64,000 nt of DNA from Tardiphaga robiniae (GCF_001618955.1 NZ_LVYV01000056.1:62001-126000); one strand, 5' to 3'. Positions 17,765-27,233 are shown, counted from the first letter of the stretch. A program made the numbers and translations. Notes: generated by a model not told the origin, from the sequence alone.

Positions 17765-18985
17765 ATGAACAAGCCCACACCGCATCACGCGTTCGACGTG
17801 TCGCAGCCGATCCGGATCGGCTCGTCCGATCTGCAACAATTGTTTGATCACATCGCGCAGGGCGAGGCAGAGCGCGAGCACGACCGTGTTCTGCCTTACG
17901 ACATCATCGCGCTGATCCGCCGATCGCGGATCGGCGCGCTCCGCATTCCCAAAGCCGACGGCGGCGGCGGCAGTACCGTGCGAGAACTGCTCACTGCAGT
18001 CATCAGGCTGGCGGAAGCCGACGCCAATGTCGCGCATATCCTGCGCAATCACTATAGCGTGGTCGAGCGTCTGCTGGCCTCGCCGCCAAGCGCGCAGAAT
18101 CGCAAGTGGCGCGACGACGTCGCGGCTGGCGCCATCATCGGCCTCGCCACCACGGAGCTGGGCAGTTCGCAGGTGGGAGACATCGCTCCCGCCACCACCG
18201 TCACGCCGGATGGCGACGGCTACCGCCTTAACGGCACCAAATATTACAGCACCGGCACGCTCTATGCGGACTACGTGCTGGTGCGCGTCGCGGACGGCAA
18301 TGAAGCGCTCGCGACGACGATCATTCCGGTCAAGCGCGAAGGCATCGAGCTGGTCGATGACTGGGATGGCTCGGGTCAGCGCCTGACCGGAAGCGGCACC
18401 ACGCATTTCCGCAACGTCCGGGTCGAGGCCGCCGAACTCATTTTCGATCAGCCCAATATCGGCTATGGGGCCGCCTATCAGAACACGTTCGCGCAACTCT
18501 ATCTGACGGCCATCAATGCTGGCATCGCTGCAGCCATCCTGCGTGACGCCAGCGACCTGGTCAGGCGGCGTGCGCGCAGTTTCTATTACGCGCCGACTCT
18601 TCGCCCGCGCGAGGATCCCATCCTGCAGCAGACCGTTGGCCAGATCGCAAGCAATGCGTTTGCAGCAGAAGCAACCGTGCTGGCCGCGGCCGAAGCGCTT
18701 GACGTGTCGAGCAACGCCCCAAATCGAGAAGATACCAAGCCGGCGCTGGATTCCGCCCTCGCATCGTCCAAAGCCAAGATCGTCGTCGACGAACTGGCCA
18801 TCCGCAGTGGCAGCCTGCTGTTCGATGCCGGCGGCGCATCCGCGACCAAGAAGTCCGATAACCTCGACCGCCACTGGCGCAATGCGCGAACGCTGTCGTC
18901 GCACAATCCGGTGACTTACAAGGCGCAGGCGATCGGTGCGTATGAGGTCAATGGCACGCCGCTGCCGGCCAAGGGCTTCTTCTAG
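17765..18985 (+). CDS. Acyl-CoA-dehydrogenase-fold flavin monooxygenase (DszC/SfnB-like)
   Basis: Member of the acyl-CoA dehydrogenase superfamily in the DszC/SfnB branch, whose studied members oxygenate sulfides and sulfoxides with FMNH2 or are induced with sulfone use. The N-terminal helical domain includes RIPKADGGGGSTVRELL; the middle beta domain holds IIGLATTELGSSQVGD and LNGTKYYSTGTLYADY, which contact flavin; the C-terminal helical bundle ends with RNARTLSSHNPVTYKAQAIG. In 406 residues the only methionine is the initiator and there is no cysteine, an extreme composition. Cotranscription with the preceding importer is likely (50-base gap). Substrate unknown. Confidence 0.85.
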   Translation: MNKPTPHHAFDVSQPIRIGSSDLQQLFDHIAQGEAEREHDRVLPYDIIALIRRSRIGALRIPKADGGGGSTVRELLTAVIRLAEADANVAHILRNHYSVVERLLASPPSAQNRKWRDDVAAGAIIGLATTELGSSQVGDIAPATTVTPDGDGYRLNGTKYYSTGTLYADYVLVRVADGNEALATTIIPVKREGIELVDDWDGSGQRLTGSGTTHFRNVRVEAAELIFDQPNIGYGAAYQNTFAQLYLTAINAGIAAAILRDASDLVRRRARSFYYAPTLRPREDPILQQTVGQIASNAFAAEATVLAAAEALDVSSNAPNREDTKPALDSALASSKAKIVVDELAIRSGSLLFDAGGASATKKSDNLDRHWRNARTLSSHNPVTYKAQAIGAYEVNGTPLPAKGFF

Positions 18986-19156
18986 GCCATCCGGAACGCT
19001 GCGGGGTCGTAGAACCGGCCCCGCTACGGACGCACCGGACTCGGAGGACTTCGCGGAGAGACGCTGGCCTTTATTCCAGCCGGATTGGGTAGCTAGTCTG
19101 GAGCCGGTAGAGTACGGGGTGTTCCCCCGCTCGCTTCCCTCCCGATCAGGAATTCC

Positions 19157-20524
19157 ATGTCTCCTCGCCGTCAGCTCCGTTTCAACGCCTTCAACATGAC
19201 CGCGCCGAGCCACAACTGGGCCGGTCTATGGTCGCACCCACGCGATGCCTCCATCAACTATAACAGCCTCGACTATTGGGTGGACTACGCTCGCATCGCG
19301 GAACGCGGTCTATTCGACGGCATCTTTCTGGCCGATGTGTTCGGCGTCTACGACGTGTTCGGCGACAGTGCCGATACCGCCGTCCGACATGGCGTCCAGC
19401 TGCCCAATGCTGATCCCACACTTCTGGTGTCTGCGATGGCGCTGGTGACGCAACATCTCGGTTTCGGCATCACGACCAACCTGTCGCTCGAGCATCCGTA
19501 TCAGTTCGCCCGGCGCTTTTCGACGCTGGACCACCTGACGCGCGGCCGCATCGGCTGGAACATCGTCACCGGCTATCTCGACAGTGGCGCGCGCGGCATG
19601 GGCTTTGCGGCCGGCCGCGCCCATGATGATCGCTACGACGTCGCCGAGGACTTCCTGACGGCGACATACAAACTGTGGGAAGGCAGCTGGGAGCAAGATG
19701 CCGTGCTTCGTGACCGCACGACCGGCACGTTTAGCGATCCTGCGAAAGTGCACGCCATACGTCACGATGGCCCGCATTATCGCGTCGATGGCATCCATCT
19801 GTCGGAGCCATCGCCGCAGCGGACGCCGTTGCTGTATCAGGCCGGCGCCTCGAAGCGCGGACGCGCCTTCGCCGCCAAACATGCCGAGGCGATCTTCCTT
19901 AACGGCCAGACCAAACCGATTCTGGCCAAAGCTGTGCGCGAGATCCGGACGGCCACGAAAGACTTTGGCCGCGATCCCTACGATATCCGGCTGTTCGCCG
20001 GCCTGACGGTGATCGTCGCGCCGACCCGCGCAGAGGCCAAGGATCTGCATGCGGAATACAGCCGCTATGTCGACCAGCGCGGTCAACTCGCTTTGCTCTC
20101 AGGATGGACCGGTATCGATTTTTCCACTTACAGCCCGGATCAGGCGCTGCAATATGTCGAGAGCAACGCCATCCAGTCGATGGTCGAGAACCTGACCCTG
20201 CGGAGCGAGCAGCCCGTGAAAATCGGAGATCTGGCCAGCCTCAGCCACATCGGCACACGCGCGCCCTTTGTGGTCGGCTCGCCGCAGGACGTTGCAGACG
20301 AGCTCGCCGACTGGGCCGAGCAGACCGACATCGACGGTTTCAATCTGGTACGTCTCGTGGCGCCGGAATCGCTGGAGGCCTTCGTCGATCTCGTTGTGCC
20401 GGAGTTGCAGTCACGCGGACTCTACAAGTCCGAGTACAGTTCAGGCACGCTGCGTGAAAAGCTGTTTTCGGGCCGAAGCGCGCTCCTCCATGAGACGCAT
20501 CCCGGCGCGCAGTTCCGCCGCTGA
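19157..20524 (+). CDS. LLM-class flavin monooxygenase, NtaA/DszA-like (paralogue of 3102)
   Basis: 455-residue luciferase-like monooxygenase closely matching the gene at 3102 along its length: FNAFNMTAPSHNWAGLWSHP, FDGIFLADVFGVYDVFGD, STLDHLTRGRIGWNIVTGY, LWEGSWEQDAVLRD, LLYQAGASKRGRAFA and LLSGWTGIDFSTY. It has no cysteine and about five methionines, fewer than its paralogue. It follows the DszC-like gene by about 170 bases on the same strand. A plausible reading is a two-step sulfide/sulfone oxidation and C-S cleavage pair with the DszC-like enzyme, but that is inference. Confidence 0.88.
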   Translation: MSPRRQLRFNAFNMTAPSHNWAGLWSHPRDASINYNSLDYWVDYARIAERGLFDGIFLADVFGVYDVFGDSADTAVRHGVQLPNADPTLLVSAMALVTQHLGFGITTNLSLEHPYQFARRFSTLDHLTRGRIGWNIVTGYLDSGARGMGFAAGRAHDDRYDVAEDFLTATYKLWEGSWEQDAVLRDRTTGTFSDPAKVHAIRHDGPHYRVDGIHLSEPSPQRTPLLYQAGASKRGRAFAAKHAEAIFLNGQTKPILAKAVREIRTATKDFGRDPYDIRLFAGLTVIVAPTRAEAKDLHAEYSRYVDQRGQLALLSGWTGIDFSTYSPDQALQYVESNAIQSMVENLTLRSEQPVKIGDLASLSHIGTRAPFVVGSPQDVADELADWAEQTDIDGFNLVRLVAPESLEAFVDLVVPELQSRGLYKSEYSSGTLREKLFSGRSALLHETHPGAQFRR

Positions 20525-20780
20525 CTCTCGCCGTCTCCGCCCGGCCGGCACTGTCGCGTTCTTCTGCGGAACGATCTGCATGGCGAACGCGGTACATTCA
20601 CTCATCATGCGACGGCAGCCATCGAGACAATCTCCAAACGCATGGATATTGGAAATCCCATTTCATTGACGCGCTCGGTCTCGCCGGCCGATCATTCGAG
20701 CACACGTCAGCAGCTTCCCTGCAATTGCTGACACTGGCCTCGCCTTCCTTGCATTTGAACATTCCCAACCTGGACACATC

Positions 20781-21590
20781 ATGAAAGCTGCATCTCGATT
20801 TCTCATTCTCTCCCTTTCAGCGCTTGCACTAGCGTTACCCGCCCTGCAGGTCAACGCCGCCGACAAGCCGATCAAGGTCGGCGTTTCGGCAGGGCCTTAT
20901 GGTGACATTCTTCGCGAGGCCGCGCGGCTTTCCGAGAAAGAGGGACTGAAGGCGGAGATCATCGAGTTCAGCGACTGGAACCAGCCCAATGCAGCGCTGC
21001 AGGCAGGCGACATCGACCTCAACAACTTCCAGCACCGCTTCTATCTCGCCAATCAATCGAAGGCGCGCGGTTACAAGCTCTCCGCCCTCGATGAATCGAT
21101 CCTGGTGCCGGCCGGCGTCTTCTCCAAGAAATACACCAAGGCCTCCGACATTCCCGACGGGGCTAAGATCGCCATCCCCAACGACCCCACCAATGCAGCG
21201 CGCGCATTGTTGCTGTTTCAGACCGCGGGACTGCTCAAGTTGAAGACCGATGCCGGCCTCTCGGCGAGCATTCTCGATGTGACTGAAAATCCGAAGAAGC
21301 TGCAGATCGTTGAAATCGACGCGGCCCAGTTGCCGCGGTCTCTCGATGACGTGGCAGCCGCCTTTGTGTCATCCAACTACGCCTATCTCGCTGGCCTGGA
21401 CCTCAACAAGGCGCTTGCGGCCGAGACCAGCGTCGTCGAAGCCAAGCCATATTATACCCTCGTCTTCGCCGCACGTGACGATCGCAAGGACGATCCGCAG
21501 ATCAAGAAATTCATCTCGATCTATCGTTCGCAGCCGGTGAAGGATTTCATCCGTACCAAGTTCAACGGCTCGATCCTCGCCGCCTGGTAA
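20781..21590 (+). CDS. MetQ/NlpA-family substrate-binding protein
   Basis: Periplasmic binding protein of the NLPA/MetQ family, which normally binds methionine. A signal peptide ends at about residue 26 (VNA/AD) with no lipobox cysteine, so it is predicted soluble rather than lipid-anchored. Conserved features: KVGVSAGPYGDILREAA, FSDWNQPNAALQAGDIDLNNFQH, IAIPNDPTNAARALLLFQ and FVSSNYAYLAGLD. The mature protein has no Met and no Cys. No permease or ATPase of the Met type is adjacent, so it is an orphan that must share a transporter or lie near one outside the window. Ligand could be methionine or another organosulfur compound. Confidence 0.88.
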   Translation: MKAASRFLILSLSALALALPALQVNAADKPIKVGVSAGPYGDILREAARLSEKEGLKAEIIEFSDWNQPNAALQAGDIDLNNFQHRFYLANQSKARGYKLSALDESILVPAGVFSKKYTKASDIPDGAKIAIPNDPTNAARALLLFQTAGLLKLKTDAGLSASILDVTENPKKLQIVEIDAAQLPRSLDDVAAAFVSSNYAYLAGLDLNKALAAETSVVEAKPYYTLVFAARDDRKDDPQIKKFISIYRSQPVKDFIRTKFNGSILAAW

Positions 21591-21703
21591 TCCCAACGGG
21601 AGGGCAGCTCGCCTATCCTCCCTGATGCGATGTGGCATGGCCCGACCACGGGCCGTGCCTGTTGGGACAGCGGCAGTGTGCCAACGCAACGGCTATCCAA
21701 CTG

Positions 21704-22647
21704 TCATCGCGGGCTGATCTTGCTGCGCACCGATGCCTGCGTCACGAAACTGTTGGGCGGTACGTCTTCGGTCAACCAAACATTGCCACCGATGGTGGAG
21801 CCACTTCCGACCACGATGCGTCCCAGAATGGTTGCGCCCGCATAGATGATGACATCGTCCTCGATGATCGGATGGCGCGCATTACCCTTGATGGCCTTGC
21901 CCTCGTGATCGGTCGGGAAGTGCCGGGCTCCAAGCGTTACCGCCTGATAGATTCGGACGCGATCGCCGACGATGGCGGTTTCGCCGATCACGACGCCGGT
22001 GCCATGGTCGATGAAGATGCTGGCGCCAAGACGCGCGCCCGGGTGAATGTCGATTCCCGTTGCGCTATGTGCCAGCTCGGCGATCAACCGCGCCACCATC
22101 GTCGCCCTGAGATTGTAAAGCAGGTGCGCGACGCGGGGATGGATGATCGCCACCATGCCGGGATAGCCAATCAGGATTTCGGGGAAGCTCGTCGCAGCAG
22201 GTCTCCCACGAAGGCAGCTCTGAGATCGCTGACCAGCCTGCCTCGGATCTCCGGCAGCCGGGCGGCGAAGTCGCGCGTCAACGCAACGGCATCCTCGAAA
22301 TGTCGCTCGGTCGGCGCGCCGTCGGAAACGAAAGTCTGCCCGCGGTAGACTTGTTCGAGCAAGCCATCCAGCGCAGCGCCCAGTTTGCCTTCGACAAACG
22401 CGTCGATGCTTTCGGTACCGAAATCGGAACGGCCGTAATGCCGGGGAAACAATGCCTCGGTGAGGCTCTTGAGCACCTCCGCGAGGGCTTCGCGCGACGG
22501 CGCCCGTCTGCTCGGCCCACGCTGCCAGATATTATGGGCAACGTCGCGGGACTCGCGCAGCCCGGCAACAATCGTACCCAGGTCCCAAAGTGGCGCCGGA
22601 CCGTCCCGATCTGTGTCTTGCTTGACGTCCTCGGCAACCCTCGACAT
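21704..22647 (-). pseudogene. Serine O-acetyltransferase (EpsC/CysE type), split by a frameshift
   Basis: Enzyme of cysteine synthesis that makes O-acetylserine. The first part (22647-22171) encodes the helical N-terminal domain ending LVSDLRAAFVGD, then runs out of frame to a stop. The second part (to 21704) encodes GYPGMVAIIHPRVAH and the left-handed beta-helix acyltransferase domain (GIDIHPGARLG, FIDHGTGVVIGETA, RIYQAVTLGA). Reading the junction at about 22200-22203, restoring one C in the GACC(C)TGCT stretch gives a continuous DPAATSFPEILIGYPGM, so a one-base deletion splits the gene. GGGGAG precedes the start. It is either a recent inactivation or a sequencing error. Location at the end of the sulfur island fits cysteine synthesis from released sulfite. 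Confidence 0.85.
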
Positions 22648-23205
22648 CGCGGCTCCCCTGTTGCGATCTCACGCAGCTGCAACTGTGACTCATGAGCCGA
22701 GGACAAGGAATTCCAAAAGTGCAGCATTTTCGATACGTCCATGCTTCCTTCTCACGCGCCGACCTCACGTCACGTGCCCTTCGCTTCGGATACGATCGCG
22801 GTCGGGCACTGAACCAGCGTGCGCGCAGCTCCCAAGTCTGTGCACGCTGCGTGGCGGAACGATTTCACCGTGATCGGATGGCTGCTGCCGTCGCTAACAG
22901 TCGTTCATTCGCCGCACATGCCTGCGCGCAGCATCGTCGTCATTGCGGTGCCGATAAATTTGGATGGCCATTTCATTGACGAACGAACGCCGACGTCGGA
23001 TATTCCTCACACAGATTATGCACTTCGGAATGCCTGCAATGACCGCATATGAGACAACAGTAGTGAGCCAGTCGCGCAAGCGCGTGACCTGCCGCTGCGT
23101 GTCCGCGGCCACCGGCGCGTGTTGTTGATTCCGGCGTAACGACTCACACCGAACATCCCATCACTCATTGATAGGATCGCTGCCTCGGCGGCGAACAGAA
23201 CGCGC
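22648..23205. other. Intergenic stretch without a supported gene
   Basis: About 560 bases between the split serine acetyltransferase gene and the small ORF at 23206. Short frames exist on both strands but none has a convincing ribosome site, family match or coding-like composition. No clear terminator or repeat was seen. Confidence 0.5.
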
Positions 23206-23421
23206 ATGTCGAATGCCTATGTCATCGAAGTCTTCAATCGCACTGCCGGAATCGTCGTCGCCGAAGAGCGCGGATTTCGTTTCTTTTCATCAGAACCTGC
23301 CTTCGACACGCTCGAAGGCGACCATTTCGGATCGGCCCGTGCAGCGGAACGCGCAGCGAAGGCACTCATGGACCAGCGAAGTCATAAGGCTAGCCAATCC
23401 CGTATCGCCACGGCTCGCTGA
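23206..23421 (+). CDS. Small conserved hypothetical protein
   Basis: 71-residue cytoplasmic protein beginning MSNAYVIEVFNRTAGIVV and continuing with FRFFSS and a C-terminal helix AARAAERAAKAL-like segment. The N-terminal pattern resembles short hypothetical proteins that recur in Bradyrhizobium-type genomes, but no function is known. It stands alone upstream of another small ORF and the monooxygenase at 23827. Confidence 0.55.
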   Translation: MSNAYVIEVFNRTAGIVVAEERGFRFFSSEPAFDTLEGDHFGSARAAERAAKALMDQRSHKASQSRIATAR

Positions 23422-23615
23422 GTTCGAGACTGTCCTCGCCGGACCGGAACGACAATCAGCGTCGAACGAACAAAATTGCCCGGCGCAGACGGCATGGAGA
23501 ATATTACTCCACGCCGGAACGCCCCGGCGTGCTGATCATCATTATTTCTGGCACGCGCTTGCGTTGACCGGATTTATCGCCTTGTTATTTGCAAATGTTG
23601 CGTTGGAGAAAGATG

Positions 23616-23768
23616 ATGCGTGAACTATCGGCGGAAGCCCGGTTGCATAACCGTGCGCGCGCGTCGTCGAACCGCACAGCGGTGCGCCTGCACACGGCCG
23701 CCGTTTACGGCGCATTTGCGTTGATCGCAGCCATCGTGTTCGGCGCGACATCGGTGCGCCCATTTTGA
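23616..23768 (+). CDS. Small single-span membrane protein
   Basis: 50-residue frame with GGAG seven bases before the ATG at 23616 (an ATG at 23613 is also in frame). A basic N-terminal half (RLHNRARASSNR) is followed by one membrane helix, AAVYGAFALIAAIVFGAT. It ends 58 bases before the flavin monooxygenase at 23827 and may share its transcript. Function unknown. Confidence 0.5.
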   Translation: MRELSAEARLHNRARASSNRTAVRLHTAAVYGAFALIAAIVFGATSVRPF

Positions 23769-23826
23769 TAACGGCACGGGACGGTGAGTTGCACGCAAAA
23801 ATGCGGTCCCATCGTCAGGGGACATC

Positions 23827-24897
23827 ATGAGCGATCGTTCGGAGTTTCTTTGGTACATCCCGAATGACGTGAAGGCAGGTCACCGTGGCGATGTCGTCGA
23901 TCCAAACCACAACAGCGTTGAGACGCTTGCCGACCAGGCGCAAGCGTTGGAACGTCATGGGTGGAAAGGCGCGCTGATCGGAACAGGCTGGGGAAGGCCG
24001 GACACATTCACCGTCGCGTCAGTGCTGGCGGCCCGAACGACGAGTTTCGAGCCGCTTATAGCCATCCGCCCGGGCTATTGGCAACCGGCGCATTTTGCAT
24101 CTGCCGCGGCCACACTGGATCAATTGAGCGGCGGCCGGGTTCGCATCAATATCGTCTCCGGCAAGGACAATCTGGCGGCTTATGGGGATGACGAAGCCGA
24201 CTCGTCGCAGCGATATGCGCGGACCAAGGAATTCATGCGCATCGTCCGGCGGCTGTGGACCGAAGAAAACGTCACCTATTCCGGCGCACATTTTCGCGTG
24301 TCTGACTCGACCGCGGCGCCGCGACTAGTCCAACGCGGCAACCGCCGACATCCGAAGCTGTATTTCGGCGGGGCGTCGGACGCGGCCGAGCATGTCGCCG
24401 CAACCGAAGCCGATGTTCAGCTTTTCTGGGGCGAACCGCTTGGTGACGTAGAGCAGCGGATCGAGCGGCTCAATATCCTGAGTCAGCGCCTCGATCGGGA
24501 TCTCCCGCCTTTGGAGTTTGGTCTCAGGATCACAACGCTTGTCCGGGAGAGCTCGGCCGAGGCCTGGGCTGCGGCGGAAGCCAAGGTTGCCGACATGGCG
24601 AGGAAAGCAGGCGCGGGCTGGAACGACCACGGCCCTGCAATCGCAATCGGCCAACGGCGACTGCTCGACCTGCAGGCCCGCGGCGACGTCCTCGACGACA
24701 ATCTCTATACGGCACCAGGAAAATTCGGCGCAGCCGGCGCCGGCACCACCTGGCTGGTCGGTTCGGCATCCGAAGTGGCCAGCTCGCTGCAGAAATACCG
24801 CGATCTCGGAATCAAGTATTTTATCCTGTCCGACACGCCCTATCTGGCGGAGATCGAGCGGCAAGGCAAAATACTCCTGCCTTTGCTTCGAGATTGA
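23827..24897 (+). CDS. LLM-class flavin monooxygenase, SsuD-like
   Basis: Sixth luciferase-like monooxygenase of the island, in the SsuD branch but divergent from the gene at 1882. Blocks: FLWYIPNDVKAGHRGD, GWKGALIGTGWGRPDTF, ATLDQLSGGRVRINIVSG, LYFGGASDAAEHVA, VQLFWGEPLGDVE and GAAGAGTTWLVGSASEVA. The SsuD-type cysteine motif after the first barrel strand is absent and the protein has no cysteine at all. At 356 residues it is slightly short of SsuD. Probably an FMNH2-dependent desulfonating or related oxygenase with a different substrate. Confidence 0.87.
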   Translation: MSDRSEFLWYIPNDVKAGHRGDVVDPNHNSVETLADQAQALERHGWKGALIGTGWGRPDTFTVASVLAARTTSFEPLIAIRPGYWQPAHFASAAATLDQLSGGRVRINIVSGKDNLAAYGDDEADSSQRYARTKEFMRIVRRLWTEENVTYSGAHFRVSDSTAAPRLVQRGNRRHPKLYFGGASDAAEHVAATEADVQLFWGEPLGDVEQRIERLNILSQRLDRDLPPLEFGLRITTLVRESSAEAWAAAEAKVADMARKAGAGWNDHGPAIAIGQRRLLDLQARGDVLDDNLYTAPGKFGAAGAGTTWLVGSASEVASSLQKYRDLGIKYFILSDTPYLAEIERQGKILLPLLRD

Positions 24898-25306
24898 TTT
24901 GCACGGCACCATCTGTCCTGATCCGGATTGGCACCATCATTCTCTGTCCTGTTTGAACCAGCCTGTTGCTATCTCGATCTTGCGCTCGATACGTCTGAAG
25001 AAGACGCGCATTATATAATTGAGATCATTATGTAATTTCTGGGAACGCCTTCAGGCTCAATCGTGCCAAGGTCGGCTTTGCGGCCCATTCCCGCTTCCAG
25101 AAGGACGATGTAACCCGTCCGGAATGCAGCGCCAGCTTCCGCCGGGTCGCTTTCGCCCCGACGAGGTAAACCAGGCGGATATCGCTGCCCCGTTCGCGAT
25201 ACTCTGGCCCGCGAATTTAATTGCGGCGGCCTGCCGTAAGTGATTGAATTTTCAGCAACTCGACTCAACTAATGATGGAGATACTTTCGCCAGCGAGGTT
25301 ACTGCC
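24898..25306. other. Intergenic stretch without a supported gene
   Basis: About 410 bases after the last monooxygenase. Frames present are short, lack ribosome sites and look like chance. No repeat, tRNA or clear terminator was recognised. It marks the right boundary of the sulfur island. Confidence 0.5.
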
Positions 25307-25465
25307 ATGCTTGCCGAGAAGTTTTTTCTGGTGCTCGAGACAATCAGAAGTCACGCCTCCGATGATAAGCCATCCGGTGGTAGATCATCTCCAGTCGTGA
25401 CCGGTCCCGTACCGCAGATCCCGATCAAGCCGCCAGGCGAAAAGCAAATCAAAACCGCCAACTGA
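25307..25465 (+). CDS. Small conserved hypothetical protein
   Basis: 52-residue protein starting MLAEKFFLVLETIRSH, a pattern seen in short hypothetical proteins of Bradyrhizobium relatives, followed by a proline-rich tail (VPQIPIKPPGEKQ). GAGGT precedes the ATG at 25307. An N-terminal amphipathic helix is likely. No function is known. Confidence 0.55.
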   Translation: MLAEKFFLVLETIRSHASDDKPSGGRSSPVVTGPVPQIPIKPPGEKQIKTAN

Positions 25466-25631
25466 GGCAGCGTTTTGCTTTTCACGAATGTGGGCGTTCG
25501 TACCATTCGAACAGCCCTGAGTCCCGCTGGTCCCGATCGATCCGGAAATTGCCGTCGTAATTTGCCGCGTCATGCCAACGCCAACTTGGACATGTCTTGT
25601 CGTTGTCATAGAATATTCACACGGCCTTCCG

Positions 25632-27233
25632 ATGGAGTTACCGTTGAACGCCCAGCAGCCAATCTTGCCCGATTTCGGCGCGCCAATTGCCGTGCGACCG
25701 GGCGAACAGGCGGAAATCGAACTTAAGCTGCTGGCGCCGCAAGGTATCCTCGAAAAACTGCGCGAGATGCCCGTCATCGTGCAGCATGCGCGCAATCGCG
25801 GCGTGGTCCGCCGGCTGGAGACAATTTATTACGACACACCGGAGGGGGCGCTGTTTCAACGCGGCATGTCGCTGCGCGTGCGGCGCAGCGGCAAGCATTT
25901 CATTCAGACATTGAAGCTTCTGCCTGACATCGGGCGGCCGTTGGCGCGACGACAGTGGGAAACACCGGTTGACGGCATGACTCCCGATCTGGCGCGACTT
26001 CCTGTCGCCGAGATCGGCGATCCGCTGACGACGCTTACGCCCGATGCGCTCGTGCCAGCGTTTGCGACAAGAGTTCGCCGGCATGCACGGCAGCTCGATC
26101 TGCCTGATGCGTCAGTTGAGATCGCCTTCGACGTGGGGACTATCGAGGCCGGTACGCGTCAAGAAGTCCTGTCCGAGATCGAGCTCGAATTGAAGAGCGG
26201 CAACGCCGGTGCGCTGTTTGATCTCGGAACGCAGTTGCTCGACGCGGCGCCGCTGCAGGTCGGCACACGGAGCAAGGCGGAACGCGGCTATGCGCTGGCG
26301 TTCGACGTCGTGCAGCCGGCGACGAAAGCCGAACCCGTCAGCATCACTGCCGAGCACGCGGTTGACGACGTCATTGCGCTGCTGGGGGGCGCCTGCTGGC
26401 ATCATCTCCTGCGCAATCATGCGGTGGCAAAGGAAGGATCCGATCCTGAAGGGGTGCACCAGATGCGCATCGCTCTGCGCCGTCTGCGCACGATCTGTGC
26501 GCTGTTCCGGCGCGAGATCCCGTCGCCCTCGTTCGAGGCGATCAACAGCGAAGCGAGGTGGCTGATGCGACAGCTCGGCCAGACCCGTGATTGGGACGTT
26601 TTCGCGACCACGATCGTTTCTCGCGTGGCGACGACCACGCCGGAGGTCGACTTCGGCGGCTTGCGCCAGACAATCGAGCGGCAGCGCAAATCGAGCTACC
26701 GCAGCCTGCAGGCGGTTCTCGACGATCCGCGCTACAGCCGTTTTCTGCTTTCGCTCGGGCACTGGGTCGAGCGCCGCCGCTGGCGCAACGATATCGACAG
26801 CGATGCGCTGGCTGTCCTGTCACAGCCGATGCCGGCGCTTGCCGACAAAATTCTGGCGCGACAGCAGCGGAAGGTGCGCAAGCGTGGCACGCACTTCCGG
26901 CAGCTCGACACCGCTGCACGGCACAGTCTCAGGATCCAGCTCAAGAGGCTGCGCTATGCGGCGGAATTCTTCTTGCCACTTTACACCGGCCATGCGCCCG
27001 CCAAGCGCTACGTGGCTCGGCTCGCCAGGCTCCAGAAGAGTCTGGGACGCGTGTGCGACATCGCAAGTATCCGCGGATTGCTCGGTTCCGTCAGGCAGGA
27101 CGATCAGGCCGCGCTTCACCTCGCCATCGGCACAGTCACCGGCTGGCAGGCCCGCGACGACATTGCGGCCGCGAAAACGCTGCGCAAGAAATGGCGGCGC
27201 TTCAAGGCGACGCCGGCATTCTGGGGCCGGTAA
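25632..27233 (+). CDS. CYTH and CHAD domain protein
   Basis: Cytoplasmic protein with an N-terminal CYTH (triphosphate tunnel metalloenzyme) domain and a C-terminal CHAD helical domain. The diagnostic ExExK appears as EIELK near residues 28-32, followed by YYDTPEGALFQRGMSLRVRR and KTL-type strand residues. CHAD begins near residue 260 with the conserved histidine motif GVHQMRIALRRLRT and repeats RDWDVF, HSLRIQLKRLRYAAEFF. CYTH domains hydrolyse triphosphates and CHAD domains bind polyphosphate, so a polyphosphate-linked role is likely. Start at 25632 is chosen from the domain boundary; an upstream ATG (25572) is in frame and no ribosome site is clear. Confidence 0.9.
   Translation: MELPLNAQQPILPDFGAPIAVRPGEQAEIELKLLAPQGILEKLREMPVIVQHARNRGVVRRLETIYYDTPEGALFQRGMSLRVRRSGKHFIQTLKLLPDIGRPLARRQWETPVDGMTPDLARLPVAEIGDPLTTLTPDALVPAFATRVRRHARQLDLPDASVEIAFDVGTIEAGTRQEVLSEIELELKSGNAGALFDLGTQLLDAAPLQVGTRSKAERGYALAFDVVQPATKAEPVSITAEHAVDDVIALLGGACWHHLLRNHAVAKEGSDPEGVHQMRIALRRLRTICALFRREIPSPSFEAINSEARWLMRQLGQTRDWDVFATTIVSRVATTTPEVDFGGLRQTIERQRKSSYRSLQAVLDDPRYSRFLLSLGHWVERRRWRNDIDSDALAVLSQPMPALADKILARQQRKVRKRGTHFRQLDTAARHSLRIQLKRLRYAAEFFLPLYTGHAPAKRYVARLARLQKSLGRVCDIASIRGLLGSVRQDDQAALHLAIGTVTGWQARDDIAAAKTLRKKWRRFKATPAFWGR

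Noticed and set aside
23516-23540. GGAAC-N16-CATT upstream of 23616 as a stress promoter
   Set aside because: Single near match outside the stress-gene context; several isolated GGAAC sequences occur by chance.
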